From positions 62,001 to 126,000 of the forward strand of contig NZ_MKXO01000002.1 in assembly GCF_001766415.1 (NCBI RefSeq): a stretch of DNA of 64,000 nt, read 5' to 3'. Numbering within the stretch: position 1 is the first letter of the stretch; each line of letters starts with the position of its first letter. Source of the DNA: Exiguobacterium aurantiacum (GTDB lineage Bacteria; Bacillota; Bacilli; Exiguobacteriales; Exiguobacteriaceae). Positions 1 to 9,185 of the stretch are shown piece by piece. The notes below the pieces were generated by a model, which was given only the letters and a program-made list of their open reading frames with translations, did not search any database and was not told where the DNA came from. The position numbers and the translations under genes are program-made.

Positions 1-979
1 CGGCGAAGAAGTTATCGACGTTCCGGTTGAGCGTCATCTTCCCGACAAGTTTGACCGGGATCTCTTCTTCCGGCCACAGTTTGGTCGGATCGAGGATATC
101 GAAGTCGAACTTGAACTCGTCTTCGACTGGGATCATCTGCAGTCCGAGTTCCCATTCCGGGTAGTCGCCTTTATCGATCGCCTCATACAAGTCGACGCGG
201 TGGAAGTCGGCGTTTTTCCCGACGGCCTTTTGCGCCTCGTCCCACACTTGCGAGTGGACACCGAGCTTCGGTTTCCAATGGAACTTGACGAAGTGGGCTT
301 TCCCTTCCTTGTTGACGAGTCGGAACGTGTGAACGCCGAACCCTTCCATCATGCGCAGGCTACGCGGGATGCCGCGGTCGCTCATCGCCCACATCACGTG
401 GTGAGCCGCCTCATGGTTTTGGCCGACGAAATCCCAAAACGTGTCGTGGGCACTCCCGCCTTGCGGCACTTCCGTGTGCGGTTCCGGTTTCACCGCGTGG
501 ACGAGGTCCGGGAATTTGATGGCGTCTTGGATGAAGAAGACCGGCATATTGTTTCCGACGAGGTCATAGTTGCCTTCGTCCGTATAAAACTTCGTCGCAA
601 AACCACGGACGTCGCGGACGGTGTCCCCGGAACCGCGTGAGCCTTGTACCGTCGAGAAGCGGACGAAGACAGGCGTCACTTTCGCAGGATCGTTCAGGAA
701 ATCCGCTTTCGTATAGTCGGCAAGTGACTCGTATACTTGAAACTCTCCGTGGGCACCGACGCCGCGCGCGTGAACGATCCGTTCCGGAATCCGTTCATGG
801 TCAAAGTGCGTCATTTTTTCACGGAAGTGGAAATCTTCGATGAGCGTCGGTCCCCGAAGCCCCGCTTTGAGCGAGAACTCATCCTCCGCCATCTTCAGTC
901 CTTGGTTCGTCGTCAGTCCTGCTGTTTGTTCATTGTCGATCGTATGTTGTTTCAACTGTTCTTCTTTTTTATTCCCCAT
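1..979 (-). CDS. Catalase, large-subunit (clade 2-like) type, 3' end outside window
   Basis: Heme catalase that dismutates hydrogen peroxide in the cytoplasm. The visible 326 codons cover the N-terminal half. They include [14 protein letters not shown] and [15 protein letters not shown] with the distal heme histidine, [13 protein letters not shown], and [14 protein letters not shown] with the conserved distal asparagine. [20 protein letters not shown] and NRNVDNFFA follow near the window edge. These spellings match large-subunit HPII/KatE-like catalases more than the small clades. The proximal tyrosine and the C-terminal domain lie outside the window, so subunit size cannot be confirmed. Two adjacent ATGs exist, at 982 and 979; I chose 979 because it gives 7-nt spacing from GGGGAGG. 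Monocistronic as far as seen. Confidence 0.93.
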   Translation of the reverse strand, partial: MGNKKEEQLKQHTIDNEQTAGLTTNQGLKMAEDEFSLKAGLRGPTLIEDFHFREKMTHFDHERIPERIVHARGVGAHGEFQVYESLADYTKADFLNDPAKVTPVFVRFSTVQGSRGSGDTVRDVRGFATKFYTDEGNYDLVGNNMPVFFIQDAIKFPDLVHAVKPEPHTEVPQGGSAHDTFWDFVGQNHEAAHHVMWAMSDRGIPRSLRMMEGFGVHTFRLVNKEGKAHFVKFHWKPKLGVHSQVWDEAQKAVGKNADFHRVDLYEAIDKGDYPEWELGLQMIPVEDEFKFDFDILDPTKLWPEEEIPVKLVGKMTLNRNVDNFFA

Positions 980-1066
980 CATGTTGCCTCCCCATAAGTA
1001 TATGCTCTCCCGACGTAAGCCGTGATTGACCTACTTTACGGTTTTTCCCTAACGCTACGAGAAGAA

Positions 1067-1088
1067 ACCCCCATTTTAAAATGGGGGT
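1067..1088 (-). terminator. Terminator-like perfect palindrome after the lyase gene
   Basis: A 22-nt perfect inverted repeat with arms of five G/C flanked by A/T begins 4 nt after the lyase stop codon. On the minus strand it is followed by a weak pyrimidine run (TTTCTTCTC). It probably terminates the lyase transcript before the divergent-side catalase promoter. Confidence 0.6.
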
Positions 1089-1091
1089 CGG

Positions 1092-3176
1092 TTAACGCAG
1101 CATCGACAACGTCTTTGTCGTTCCATCTGATAAGGTGTATCGGACGATATAGTGGCGGGAGGTCGTCTCCATCTTGTAGGAACTGATTTTCGTCGGTTTT
1201 TCCCCGATGTGAAGGAGCGTCAAGTATGTCACGCCTTTTCCGCGTTTCGTTGTCGTGACTTGGTTGCGGCGCTGCCAATCGTAATCGCGGTACGAGACGT
1301 GGCTCGACCCGACGGCGAGTTTTGGAATCGAGCCGACCTCAAGTTGCAGGAGATGGAGCGAGCGGCCAGTCGCGTCTTTGAAGTAAGCGTATCGACTGCC
1401 ACTCGCCACCCGGTGCAATCCGACACCGAGATGGAACCGCTGGACGAACGATTCGGTCACCGGACTCGTGACCCGGTCATAGACGAGCACCGTCCCGTCA
1501 CGGTCATAGGCGAGACGCCGAGTGTGCGACATGCCGTTCCCGATCAATTGGCTCGTCGCGGAAGCCGTCCACTGAATCGAGGAGGTCCCGACCGACGTGA
1601 TCTGGCTTCGTCGCAAGTTGCTCGGAATCAATCGGAAGCTTTGCCCGGCAACGTGAACCGTATTGTGAGCAGCGGCTTGGAGCACGACGTTCCGTTCAGG
1701 ACGCTTCGTGTACGCATAACGTCCGCTCTCGACTAGGAAATCGCGGCCGTAACCGTACAAGTCGATGGACAGGTCGTCAGCATGTTTATGGATGTTGCTA
1801 TGGTAACCAGCCGTCATCGTCACTTGGACGGCGTCTTGGAACGGTCCGGAGCGTCCTCCCCAATGTTGCCTGAAGAATGCGTATTGGTTGGACAGTCGGC
1901 CTGCCTTGGCCGTAGGCTGTACTCCGGCCTTGCCTCCCGTCATCGCATAGAGGAGGTGGGGATACCGCTCAATGTAAGGGATGGCGTCCGTTCGGTGGGT
2001 GATGGACGGTGTGTCGCCGAACATCGGCAACGTGCCGTTTGGTTTGAGCATATACGTGAGCGCCACCGGCATGTCTTTCACGTCACGCATTCGACTCGAC
2101 AGCGCAAAGCGGTTCGCCGACGCCCAATCATTGAAGCGGGCGAGTGTGTCATATAGATAGATTTGATAGTAGGGTGAGTGTTCGAGATGGACGCCGTCCG
2201 CACTTAAACTATGGTTCAGTTGTCTCGTCAGGCGGGTTGTGGCGAGCCCTCGCCAAGCCGCAGAGCGGTCAAAGGATCGATGCGTCTCGGCAACGGCCGA
2301 GAGCGCCATGTCTTGAAAGATACCGTGGTTGTTATTCGGTTTATAAAAGCTCGTCTTCGCCAAGAGCGTCGCGTGTTCATAAAGTGTTTTCGCAAACAGT
2401 TGTGAGAACGCTGGGTCAGTATTGACGCGCGATGTCCGGAATACGTTCCAAAAATTGAGCAAATGGAACGTACGGATCGCGGTACCGTGGTCATGGTAAG
2501 GCCATGGGTGGCGCGTATAGGCAGAAATCGGATATTGCTTCGTCCAGCTCGAGATGATTCGCTTCCCGTAACGGAGATACTCATCTTGTCCGGTGGCGGC
2601 GTAAGCTTGCGTCAGTTGGTTAAGTGTCGTGAAATAGTGGATTTGAAACTTGAATGAGTTTGAATCGACGTTTGGGACGTACTTGTCGAATCGATATGTA
2701 TCAATATTTGGGACGCGCAACTGATAGGGTGGTGATGGGATATACCAATTCCCCTTTATGGCGGCGTCGGCTCGGGCGATGGCAGTCGAGTCTTTCAGCT
2801 CGTCGTAATAGTAGGGGATATGTCCGCGCGTCAGCGTCCTCATGTATTCGTGAATAAGCCGTGTGTTTGCCGAGTCCGCAATCGCGGTTAACGATAGGTT
2901 CGTCGAAATCAGTCGTCCATCTTGCTTCCTTACGTACCAGGTCGTTCTTCCGTCAACGAGGCGATAGTAGGCACCCGATGTCGTGACGGCTCGAAATATT
3001 TTCGTGCTTTTTAGCGTCGTCTTCGGGATGAGTGTCTTGCCTGAAAATTGATAAAGTATGGTGCCGGCGGAGACGCTTACTTGATATGGGGCTGGCGTCG
3101 CAGCTTCGACGTTTTCGGGTGAAATACTAATGTTGATCAGGAGCAATAAAACCAAGACGATAACGGAGCGTCTCAT
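1092..3176 (-). CDS. Secreted heparinase II/III-like polysaccharide lyase
   Basis: Exported protein of 694 aa, probably an eliminase acting on uronic-acid-containing polysaccharide. A signal peptide (MRRSVIVLVLLLLINIS up to about AEA) is followed by a roughly 65-aa SH3-like beta region. An alpha-toroid follows (residues about 90-400, Hepar_II_III_N type), then the heparinase II/III beta domain. That domain carries HSNIHKHADDLSIDLYGYG, FLVESGRYAY and AAHNTVHV, which contain the family's conserved His, Tyr and Asn. An ATG 24 nt upstream (3200) would put the AAAGGA ribosome binding site inside the gene, so I start at 3176, where spacing is 9 nt. The substrate (alginate, heparin-like or host exopolysaccharide) cannot be told from sequence. 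No PUL-type neighbours are present. Confidence 0.82.
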   Translation of the reverse strand: MRRSVIVLVLLLLINISISPENVEAATPAPYQVSVSAGTILYQFSGKTLIPKTTLKSTKIFRAVTTSGAYYRLVDGRTTWYVRKQDGRLISTNLSLTAIADSANTRLIHEYMRTLTRGHIPYYYDELKDSTAIARADAAIKGNWYIPSPPYQLRVPNIDTYRFDKYVPNVDSNSFKFQIHYFTTLNQLTQAYAATGQDEYLRYGKRIISSWTKQYPISAYTRHPWPYHDHGTAIRTFHLLNFWNVFRTSRVNTDPAFSQLFAKTLYEHATLLAKTSFYKPNNNHGIFQDMALSAVAETHRSFDRSAAWRGLATTRLTRQLNHSLSADGVHLEHSPYYQIYLYDTLARFNDWASANRFALSSRMRDVKDMPVALTYMLKPNGTLPMFGDTPSITHRTDAIPYIERYPHLLYAMTGGKAGVQPTAKAGRLSNQYAFFRQHWGGRSGPFQDAVQVTMTAGYHSNIHKHADDLSIDLYGYGRDFLVESGRYAYTKRPERNVVLQAAAHNTVHVAGQSFRLIPSNLRRSQITSVGTSSIQWTASATSQLIGNGMSHTRRLAYDRDGTVLVYDRVTSPVTESFVQRFHLGVGLHRVASGSRYAYFKDATGRSLHLLQLEVGSIPKLAVGSSHVSYRDYDWQRRNQVTTTKRGKGVTYLTLLHIGEKPTKISSYKMETTSRHYIVRYTLSDGTTKTLSMLR

Positions 3177-3210
3177 AAAGTGTCGTCCTTTCTGGAGCAC
3201 GATTCAGCAA

Positions 3211-3250
3211 AAAATCCCTGCCCCATACAGTTAGCCGTTGGGGGAGGGAA
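3211..3250 (-). terminator. Rho-independent terminator
   Basis: On the minus strand, a CCCTCCCC arm pairs with GGGGCAGGG with one mismatch and is followed by six T. It lies just past the stop codon of the small anchored-protein gene. Confidence 0.65.
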
Positions 3251-3278
3251 GTCCTGCTTGTTCAGTGAACGAAAGGTG

Positions 3279-3929
3279 TCACAACGCTGCCCAAACACTC
3301 TGCTTCAAGACGATATGCTGCACTTTTTCAGGCTCGAGATCGTATTTCGTCGAGATGGTCCGGGTCACTTTTGCTTTCAAATCAGGGTCGTTGGATTGTT
3401 TCGCCTCGTAAATCTTGTTCCACTCTTCCCAGACACGTACCTCGCCTTCAGATAGTTGGCCGGTCCATTCCTTCTCGCGAAGCTGCCAACCGAACACCAT
3501 GTCGTCGTAGTCGCCGGCCTCGACCGTCTCGGCGAGCGACCAGTCGCCTCCTGGCGCGTAGACGGCCTGACCGAGGGGAGAGTCCGTGCCAATATACGCC
3601 TCGTGATCATAAAAACGGATCAATGCGGCTTGGAACGTGTCTCGTTCGGTCACCTCACTCATGACGTCATGGCTGATGGACTGGAGCGTCTCGACGTCAG
3701 GACGTCCGTGGACGACGACATCGTATTCATAGCGGACCGCGTCATCTTCATGTATCGGTTTGCTCGCTTCAATCGTATAAGTTGCTTCGTGCTGAGACAT
3801 CTGCTCGGTTTTGTCTTTCTGTTTCGGCGGGTCATTCGGCCACATGTAAGCGGTGAACGCGATGGCCGGGACGAGCAGCAGCGCTCGTCTCAGACGATAT
3901 ACCCACTTCGGTTTTCGTTTCGATTTCAT
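3279..3929 (-). CDS. Hypothetical membrane-anchored protein
   Basis: Unrecognised protein of 216 aa. A basic N-terminus (MKSKRKPKWVYRLRR) is followed by one transmembrane segment (ALLLVPAIAFTAYMW). The roughly 180 residues after it are hydrophilic and predicted extracellular, with acidic stretches and no catalytic motif I know. The start at 3929 is an ATG 6 nt after GGAAGTG; an in-frame TTG at 3944 would place that ribosome binding site within the gene. It lies between two genes on the same strand, but a terminator at 3960-3982 separates it from the upstream one, so it is probably expressed alone. No function is assigned. Confidence 0.7.
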   Translation of the reverse strand: MKSKRKPKWVYRLRRALLLVPAIAFTAYMWPNDPPKQKDKTEQMSQHEATYTIEASKPIHEDDAVRYEYDVVVHGRPDVETLQSISHDVMSEVTERDTFQAALIRFYDHEAYIGTDSPLGQAVYAPGGDWSLAETVEAGDYDDMVFGWQLREKEWTGQLSEGEVRVWEEWNKIYEAKQSNDPDLKAKVTRTISTKYDLEPEKVQHIVLKQSVWAAL

Positions 3930-3955
3930 GGTTATCACTTCCAATCTTATGTATG

Positions 3956-3982
3956 AAAAAATCCCCTGATCGCCAGGGGATT
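3956..3982 (-). terminator. Rho-independent terminator overlapping the oxidoreductase stop codon
   Basis: The arms AATCCCCTG and the reverse complement (3960-3968 and 3974-3982) form a 9-bp stem with a 5-nt loop, followed by T residues on the minus strand. The TAA of the oxidoreductase lies in the stem. Confidence 0.85.
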
Positions 3983-5186
3983 AACGCGTTCGATCTAATC
4001 GTACGAGCCGGGCATCCGAATTGTTGATGCCGCGCACTAAATCACTCAAGATTTTAGAACCTAACATGCTGTAAACCGTACCGTTGCCGCCATACCCGAG
4101 CAGGTAGAACAGGTTTTTCCGGTCCGGGTGTTCCCCGATGAAGGGCAGGTGGTCGATCGATTCACCGAACAGAGCTGCCCAAGCGTATTCGACTGTCAAT
4201 TCGTACATCGGGAATAGCGCTTCGACTTCTTCTCGAATCCGTTCGGCCCGATTACGGATGAGCGCGTCGCTATGAGGCGTCTCCGGTTTTTCTTCGTCGA
4301 GACCGCCAGCGATGATACGGCCATCGACGGTCGTCCGTAAATAGAGGTAAGGACGTTTCGTCTCCCAAATGAGCGCCTGCCCGTCCCAATCCTTGAAATC
4401 CTTGATTGGGTTCGTCGCGATGGCGTAGGAACGGTTGAGCTCGATGCGATGGGTGTCGAGCAGTGGGGCCGGCCCGTAACCGGTCGCGAAGATGACGTGT
4501 CCGGCTTTGAACGTACCGTCTGGCGTCAAGACGAGCCAGCCGTCTCCGTCAGGCACGACTTCCGTCACGTCCGTCTCCTCGAAAATCGGAACGTCGTTCA
4601 TCGATAGGTGGCGAACGACTTGACGGCTGAGCGTGAGCGGGTTGACTTCAGCATCGCCTTTTGTGATCAGTGCGGCCGGTTTATCGAATGGGAACCGGTC
4701 TTGGAGTGCCGTTTGATCAAGCCATTCAGCGTCAAACCCGTGCTTGGTGAGCATCTCATATTCACGTTTCAGTTTGGAGACATCTGCCTCCTCGCTCGCG
4801 AAGCAAAGACTGTCGCGTCGGATGTAGACGTCTTTTGCGTCGACGGTCTCGGCGACCTCATCGAGCGCATCGACCGCCTCCCTACATAATTTATAGAAGC
4901 GGACGGCATCGACTTCCCCGATCTGATCAGCGAGCTCATGCAACATGATGTCGTTTGAATATTGGATGAGCCCAGTGTTCGCCGCCGTACTTCCGGCTCC
5001 GACTTTTCCTTTGTCGAGGACGGCGAAGTCGATGCCGTCCTTATAAAGCGTGTAAGCCGTCAATGTGCCGGACATGCCGGCTCCGATGACGAGCACGTCG
5101 TACTGTTCTTTTCGGATCGGCTTTTGTAAGACGATCTGTTCCGACTCAGTGATCGGCCAATATAAGTTCCCGTTGTGCATTTCCAT
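3981..5186 (-). CDS. FAD-dependent oxidoreductase, DAO family
   Basis: Cytoplasmic flavoenzyme of 401 aa in the D-amino-acid oxidase/glycine oxidase fold (DAO, PF01266). The dinucleotide-binding motif VLVIGAGMSGTLTAYTL is at residues about 31-47. The FAD-contacting GAGSTAANTGLIQY follows the first strand, and FATGYGPAP marks the second nucleotide contact. The C-terminal LPFIGEHP and YLLGYGGNGTVYSM segments are typical of YurR and gamma-glutamylputrescine-oxidase-like members. GGAGG sits 8 nt before the ATG at 5186. The substrate is probably an amino acid or amine; nothing in the neighbourhood narrows it. Confidence 0.82.
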   Translation of the reverse strand: MEMHNGNLYWPITESEQIVLQKPIRKEQYDVLVIGAGMSGTLTAYTLYKDGIDFAVLDKGKVGAGSTAANTGLIQYSNDIMLHELADQIGEVDAVRFYKLCREAVDALDEVAETVDAKDVYIRRDSLCFASEEADVSKLKREYEMLTKHGFDAEWLDQTALQDRFPFDKPAALITKGDAEVNPLTLSRQVVRHLSMNDVPIFEETDVTEVVPDGDGWLVLTPDGTFKAGHVIFATGYGPAPLLDTHRIELNRSYAIATNPIKDFKDWDGQALIWETKRPYLYLRTTVDGRIIAGGLDEEKPETPHSDALIRNRAERIREEVEALFPMYELTVEYAWAALFGESIDHLPFIGEHPDRKNLFYLLGYGGNGTVYSMLGSKILSDLVRGINNSDARLVRLDRTR

Positions 5187-5248
5187 GACGTCATCCTCCG
5201 ATAATCAGCATCTTCTTCTTAATCCCCGAATTTTGAGATTGAAAACGC

Positions 5249-5282
5249 AAAAAACCGCAGACGAGATGTCTGCGGTAGCGTT
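5249..5282 (-). terminator. Rho-independent terminator of the nuclease gene
   Basis: ACCGCAGAC and GTCTGCGGT (5254-5262 and 5268-5276) form a 9-bp stem with a 5-nt loop, followed by TTTTTTGCG on the minus strand. An outer AACGC/GCGTT pair could extend the stem. Confidence 0.88.
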
Positions 5283-5284
5283 CG

Positions 5285-8200
5285 TTATTTTTTGACGACA
5301 ACTGTTTTAGTAGACGCGCCTTTCGTATACGTGATGCGTTTGATGTTCTCGGCACCACGAATTTCTGCAAGGTTCGTCCCGTCGACGATGACTTCTTTGA
5401 CGGTCGCGCCTTTAAAGTCGATGATGGCACCGGCTTGTTTCGGCTTCACTTGAACGACGACGTTCTTGAGCGGGTCACCCGTCAATTCCGTGTAAACGCC
5501 GCGCACGAAGATGCCGTTCTTGAAGTTCGTCCCTTTACCGATCGTCACGCCGATGAAGTCGTCTTGTAAGACGAGACGGGCGGCCTTATTATTCTCGACC
5601 GTGTAGCGTTTCACTTCTACTTCTGGTACTTCCGGTGTTGGCGTGAGATCGATTTGCGCGAGGACCGGATCGTGGTCACTGGCCCGACCTGACATCTCTG
5701 TGAAGTCGGCGTTGACGTGAATCATATCGATCTCGGTCGTAGCGGCCAAACGGTTCGACACGAGGATGTGATCGAGCACTTGCGAGTTGCCTTGGTAGAC
5801 GTAAGAGTAACGATCGACGGCAGGGACTTTCTCGACCATGTTCGTCATCAAGTCACCTTTGAAGATTTGAAGCGCGTCCGAAAACTCGAAGTCGTTGAAG
5901 TCACCGAGGGCGACGACGTTCGCATCCGGGTTATCGGCTTTCACGTCCGCTACGAAGTTGTGGACGAGTTGTGCGATTTTCTTACGTTGCACTTCACTGC
6001 CGAGGACGACCGGTTGCTGTGAACCGAAGAAACCAGTATCGCCACCTTTTGAATTCCAGTGGTTGGCGATGACGACGACGTTCTCGCCTTGGAAGTCGAA
6101 CTGGGCTGCGAGCGGCTTGCGTGAGCTGTTGAAGGCTGGGTCGAGTGGCTCGATCCGGCCCGGGTTATGCGTCAATTTCCCGTTCTCGTAGCCGACAGCC
6201 GTCGTCGCGTCACCGGCAGGGATGCCCTCCGTGAGTGAGACGCGCTCCGGGTTATACAAGAAGCCGACACGAATGTTGGCGTTCGGTGCACCGCCGTCTT
6301 TATTGTTCTCAGGATCGATGTTGACGTACTTGTACGTCTTGCCGCCGACGGCGACGATGTTGTCAATCAAGCGCTGATAGCTTTGGTCAGCTGCAGCATC
6401 TCCTGTGCTTTGCCCGTTGTTGTCTTGAACTTCGGTCACGCCGATGATATCCGGACTGTTCAACTCTTCGACGAACGCTTTCGCCAGTTTGAGTGCCTTC
6501 TCGTCCGACGTCTCCTTCACGTTGTTCGAGAAGTTCTCGAGGTTGTAAGAAGCGATCGTCAACTTGTCTTCTTCTGCCTCGATGAATGTCGTCTCACGCT
6601 TAGCATCACCTTTGACGAAGGCAGCTTTCATCTCATCGAGACCTGCTTGAATTTTGTAGTTGCCATATGAATAACCGACGACACCGACGATTGGTCCGTT
6701 GAAACGGTCACCGGTCGCGACATCGAACTCACGCGCTTCTGTGTTCGGTTCGAGACGGAACTGGATCCGTTCCGGGTTTGCGTCATCTTTCTTCAAAAGG
6801 ATTCCTCCGTTGAACGTCTCGGTAGGCGTGCTTTCGAGTACGGTCACGAGGTCACCGTTTTGTTGCGGCGATACTGACTTGAGGTTAGCGGTCTCGACAC
6901 GCATCCCTTCTAAGCTTTCCCAGAAATCGATGGCGTCTTTGTCTGGATTGAAGACGGCGAGGGCGTCACTGTCGATAAACTCGGTCGGCAAGTTCGACTC
7001 GTCAATCTTCACTGGCGTCGGGAGTGTGACGCCACTCTTCACGACATCGACTTGTCCGTTGCGTGTATCGATTTGTGTCATCAACATATCTGTCCGTTGG
7101 CGATCGCTATAGCCTTCGATCGCATACTCGCTGACGACACCTTTCACGTTGACGAGGTCTCCGACTTGAATGCCGGCGATCGAACGTCCGCCGTACAGGA
7201 TGATGCCTTCTGACGTGCGTGCGTCTTGGTCGGCTTCCATGTCCGGTGTTTGAATGTAGTAATAAGTCGTACCCATCGAGACGAACGTGTACGTGACGAT
7301 TCCTTCGACGCCTTCGACCGTTTGGCCGTTCAGCGGTGACGTGTGGCTCGCGCCTTGGATGTCATGGATGCGGATCTTGTCCGTGATCTTATAGTCGTAC
7401 GTTGTCACGGCGCTGAACGCATCGCCTGACTTGACGGCGACTTTGAGCGTCTTCGTCTCTTCGACACGGACTGGACCTGTATAACGCGTCCCGTTCACTT
7501 TCGGGTCTGACCCATCGAGCGTGTAATAGATTTCAGCGCCCGCAGTCGTCGTCGAGAGCGTCACATCTTGTGGCCCGACGAACGTTCCTGCACCTGGCTT
7601 CGCTGTCGCCGGACGGAGGACAGATGGGTCAATGACTGTGTCCGACACGTCACGCGGGATGATTTGATACGTGTTGTCGAACTGTTGGACGATTCCTGTA
7701 ATCGACGAATAGTTGATGCCCGTCTGCAAATCGAGAATGCCGCGTTCGTCACGGACGACAAATTCCTTCGTTCCGTCTGTCGCCGTCAAGTTCTGACCGC
7801 TACCCGAGAGCGTGACGTTCTTCACCGTCACGAGTTCAGACTCGACGTCCTCATTGATCTGCTCGCCCGTCAACACTTGTGGAGCAGGAACGCTCGCCGT
7901 TTGTTTCGAGACGACGACGGCGTTGTTTAATTGAAGGAGCTCACGGTATGAACCGATTGCACCTGTGACGACGACTTCATCGCCGACGTTGACCGCGAGT
8001 GATGTCGGACGGACCGAGAGGCCGCCTGTCGCGTCTTGAATCGAGATCGTGTTCGCAAGTTTGGCCGTAACGACGCCTTTGATCGTGACCGTTTCACCTT
8101 CTGCCTTCGTGCGGGCATCACTGATTGAAATCGGAGTGACCGGTGCCGGTGGTTCTACCGTTCCGCCATCGCCGTATACGACACCTTGGAACGTGTGCGA

Positions 8201-8800
8201 CCCGAGGTTCGTGAACGTATCGATCGGGAGAGCATTCCATTCCGTAGCGGGTTCGAACGCATCACTACCATTCACGTCACCTGTCGTGACTGTGTCTTTT
8301 CGAACCAACGTTTGGTCAGCGGTCGCGACGCTTGTTCCCCATTTTGTGCCCGGGTCGACACCGATTTGACCGAAGACGTCGAGCACAGTGTCACCTTTTT
8401 TCAAGACGAGCGTGTCATCACCGTTAAAATTCGTCACGCCGCTCGTCGCATTTGATTTTGCCTTGAGCGCTTCACTCGCACTGCCGTTGACGATGACATA
8501 CGTGCCACCCGGTTGGAGGGTCCCCGTCAAGTTGAGCGTCGTGCCAGGAGCCGTCCCGCCGTTTGAATACAGTTCGAGCTTGTAGGCAGAGAGGTCGATG
8601 GCTGAATCGGTTCCGTTGAACAATTCAATCGCTTTGTTGTTGCTTGAGCCTTCAATATACTCCGAGATGAATAAGTCTGCTGCGTTCAACGTTTCGGCTT
8701 GTACGTTTGCCGCGATTGGCGTCATGCTGCTGACGATTAGTCCGGCTGATAAAGCGAGGCCGGTCATTTGTTTGAGTGAACGTGCTTTTGGTTTCCCCAT
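5285..8800 (-). CDS. Secreted multidomain nuclease (LTD, OB-type, chitobiase-like and EEP domains)
   Basis: Large exported protein (1171 aa), predicted extracellular DNase/phosphodiesterase. Order: a signal peptide ending near NVQA (about residue 35) and a lamin-tail domain with LFISEYIEGSSNNKAIELFN. OB-like YhcR-type repeats follow (SISDARTKAEGETVTIKGVV and a later HDIQGASHTSPLNGQ). Between them sits a chitobiase/hexosaminidase C-terminal-like module with IYYTLDGSDP. The endonuclease/exonuclease/phosphatase domain (about 740-1050) has LTIASYNLENFS, NHWNSKGGD, ALGDFNDFEFSD and GRASDHDPV. These contain the metal-binding Asn, Glu and Asp and the catalytic His expected for the fold. A roughly 110-aa tail of unknown nature ends in VVVKK; no LPXTG anchor is visible. 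The start has a good AAAGGGAGA site. It may scavenge phosphate or nucleosides from DNA. Confidence 0.88.
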   Translation of the reverse strand: MGKPKARSLKQMTGLALSAGLIVSSMTPIAANVQAETLNAADLFISEYIEGSSNNKAIELFNGTDSAIDLSAYKLELYSNGGTAPGTTLNLTGTLQPGGTYVIVNGSASEALKAKSNATSGVTNFNGDDTLVLKKGDTVLDVFGQIGVDPGTKWGTSVATADQTLVRKDTVTTGDVNGSDAFEPATEWNALPIDTFTNLGSHTFQGVVYGDGGTVEPPAPVTPISISDARTKAEGETVTIKGVVTAKLANTISIQDATGGLSVRPTSLAVNVGDEVVVTGAIGSYRELLQLNNAVVVSKQTASVPAPQVLTGEQINEDVESELVTVKNVTLSGSGQNLTATDGTKEFVVRDERGILDLQTGINYSSITGIVQQFDNTYQIIPRDVSDTVIDPSVLRPATAKPGAGTFVGPQDVTLSTTTAGAEIYYTLDGSDPKVNGTRYTGPVRVEETKTLKVAVKSGDAFSAVTTYDYKITDKIRIHDIQGASHTSPLNGQTVEGVEGIVTYTFVSMGTTYYYIQTPDMEADQDARTSEGIILYGGRSIAGIQVGDLVNVKGVVSEYAIEGYSDRQRTDMLMTQIDTRNGQVDVVKSGVTLPTPVKIDESNLPTEFIDSDALAVFNPDKDAIDFWESLEGMRVETANLKSVSPQQNGDLVTVLESTPTETFNGGILLKKDDANPERIQFRLEPNTEAREFDVATGDRFNGPIVGVVGYSYGNYKIQAGLDEMKAAFVKGDAKRETTFIEAEEDKLTIASYNLENFSNNVKETSDEKALKLAKAFVEELNSPDIIGVTEVQDNNGQSTGDAAADQSYQRLIDNIVAVGGKTYKYVNIDPENNKDGGAPNANIRVGFLYNPERVSLTEGIPAGDATTAVGYENGKLTHNPGRIEPLDPAFNSSRKPLAAQFDFQGENVVVIANHWNSKGGDTGFFGSQQPVVLGSEVQRKKIAQLVHNFVADVKADNPDANVVALGDFNDFEFSDALQIFKGDLMTNMVEKVPAVDRYSYVYQGNSQVLDHILVSNRLAATTEIDMIHVNADFTEMSGRASDHDPVLAQIDLTPTPEVPEVEVKRYTVENNKAARLVLQDDFIGVTIGKGTNFKNGIFVRGVYTELTGDPLKNVVVQVKPKQAGAIIDFKGATVKEVIVDGTNLAEIRGAENIKRITYTKGASTKTVVVKK

Positions 8801-9185
8801 GTTGTAGTCTCCCTTTGGTATGTAGATGGCCGATACGATTTCCCAATTCGTTTGGTCACTTGTTGAGCGTTAGCCCCCTCCTAGTCAATACGAGAAATGA
8901 TAGCGCTTACATTATTCGACTGGTGTCTATGAAAATGGCTCGTTACGACTCCATCGATTGGTGTATTTGACTATCATTTACCAACTTTGCAACTACATGT
9001 TAAACATAACCAAGCAGACGTCAGAACTCAATCTTCTTTTAACGAAGTTCATATTACATTTTGATGACAAGGTAATGAGTTTATGGATTTTCCCTTTTAG
9101 GTTGACGACAAGGCCATGAACTCTTACAATTCATTAATACAAATTAAGTGTATCGGTTAACTGTGAATTGATAGGGAGGAAACGA
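8801..9185. other. Divergent intergenic region between nuclease and esterase genes
   Basis: About 385 bp without a gene. It holds a consensus cre site (8898-8911) and a pair of near-identical direct repeats (TTGATGACAAGGTAATGA near 9060 and TTGACGACAAGGCCATGA near 9102). It should contain promoters for both flanking genes, but I could not place them with confidence. It is AT-rich compared with the genes. Confidence 0.6.
8898..8911. promoter_or_regulatory. cre site (CcpA operator), full consensus match
   Basis: TGATAGCGCTTACA matches the Bacillus cre consensus TGWNANCGNTNWCA at every position. It lies about 98 bp upstream of the nuclease start codon and 275 bp upstream of the esterase start, so carbon-catabolite control of the nuclease is the likelier role. 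The match is seen directly; binding is inferred. Confidence 0.7.
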
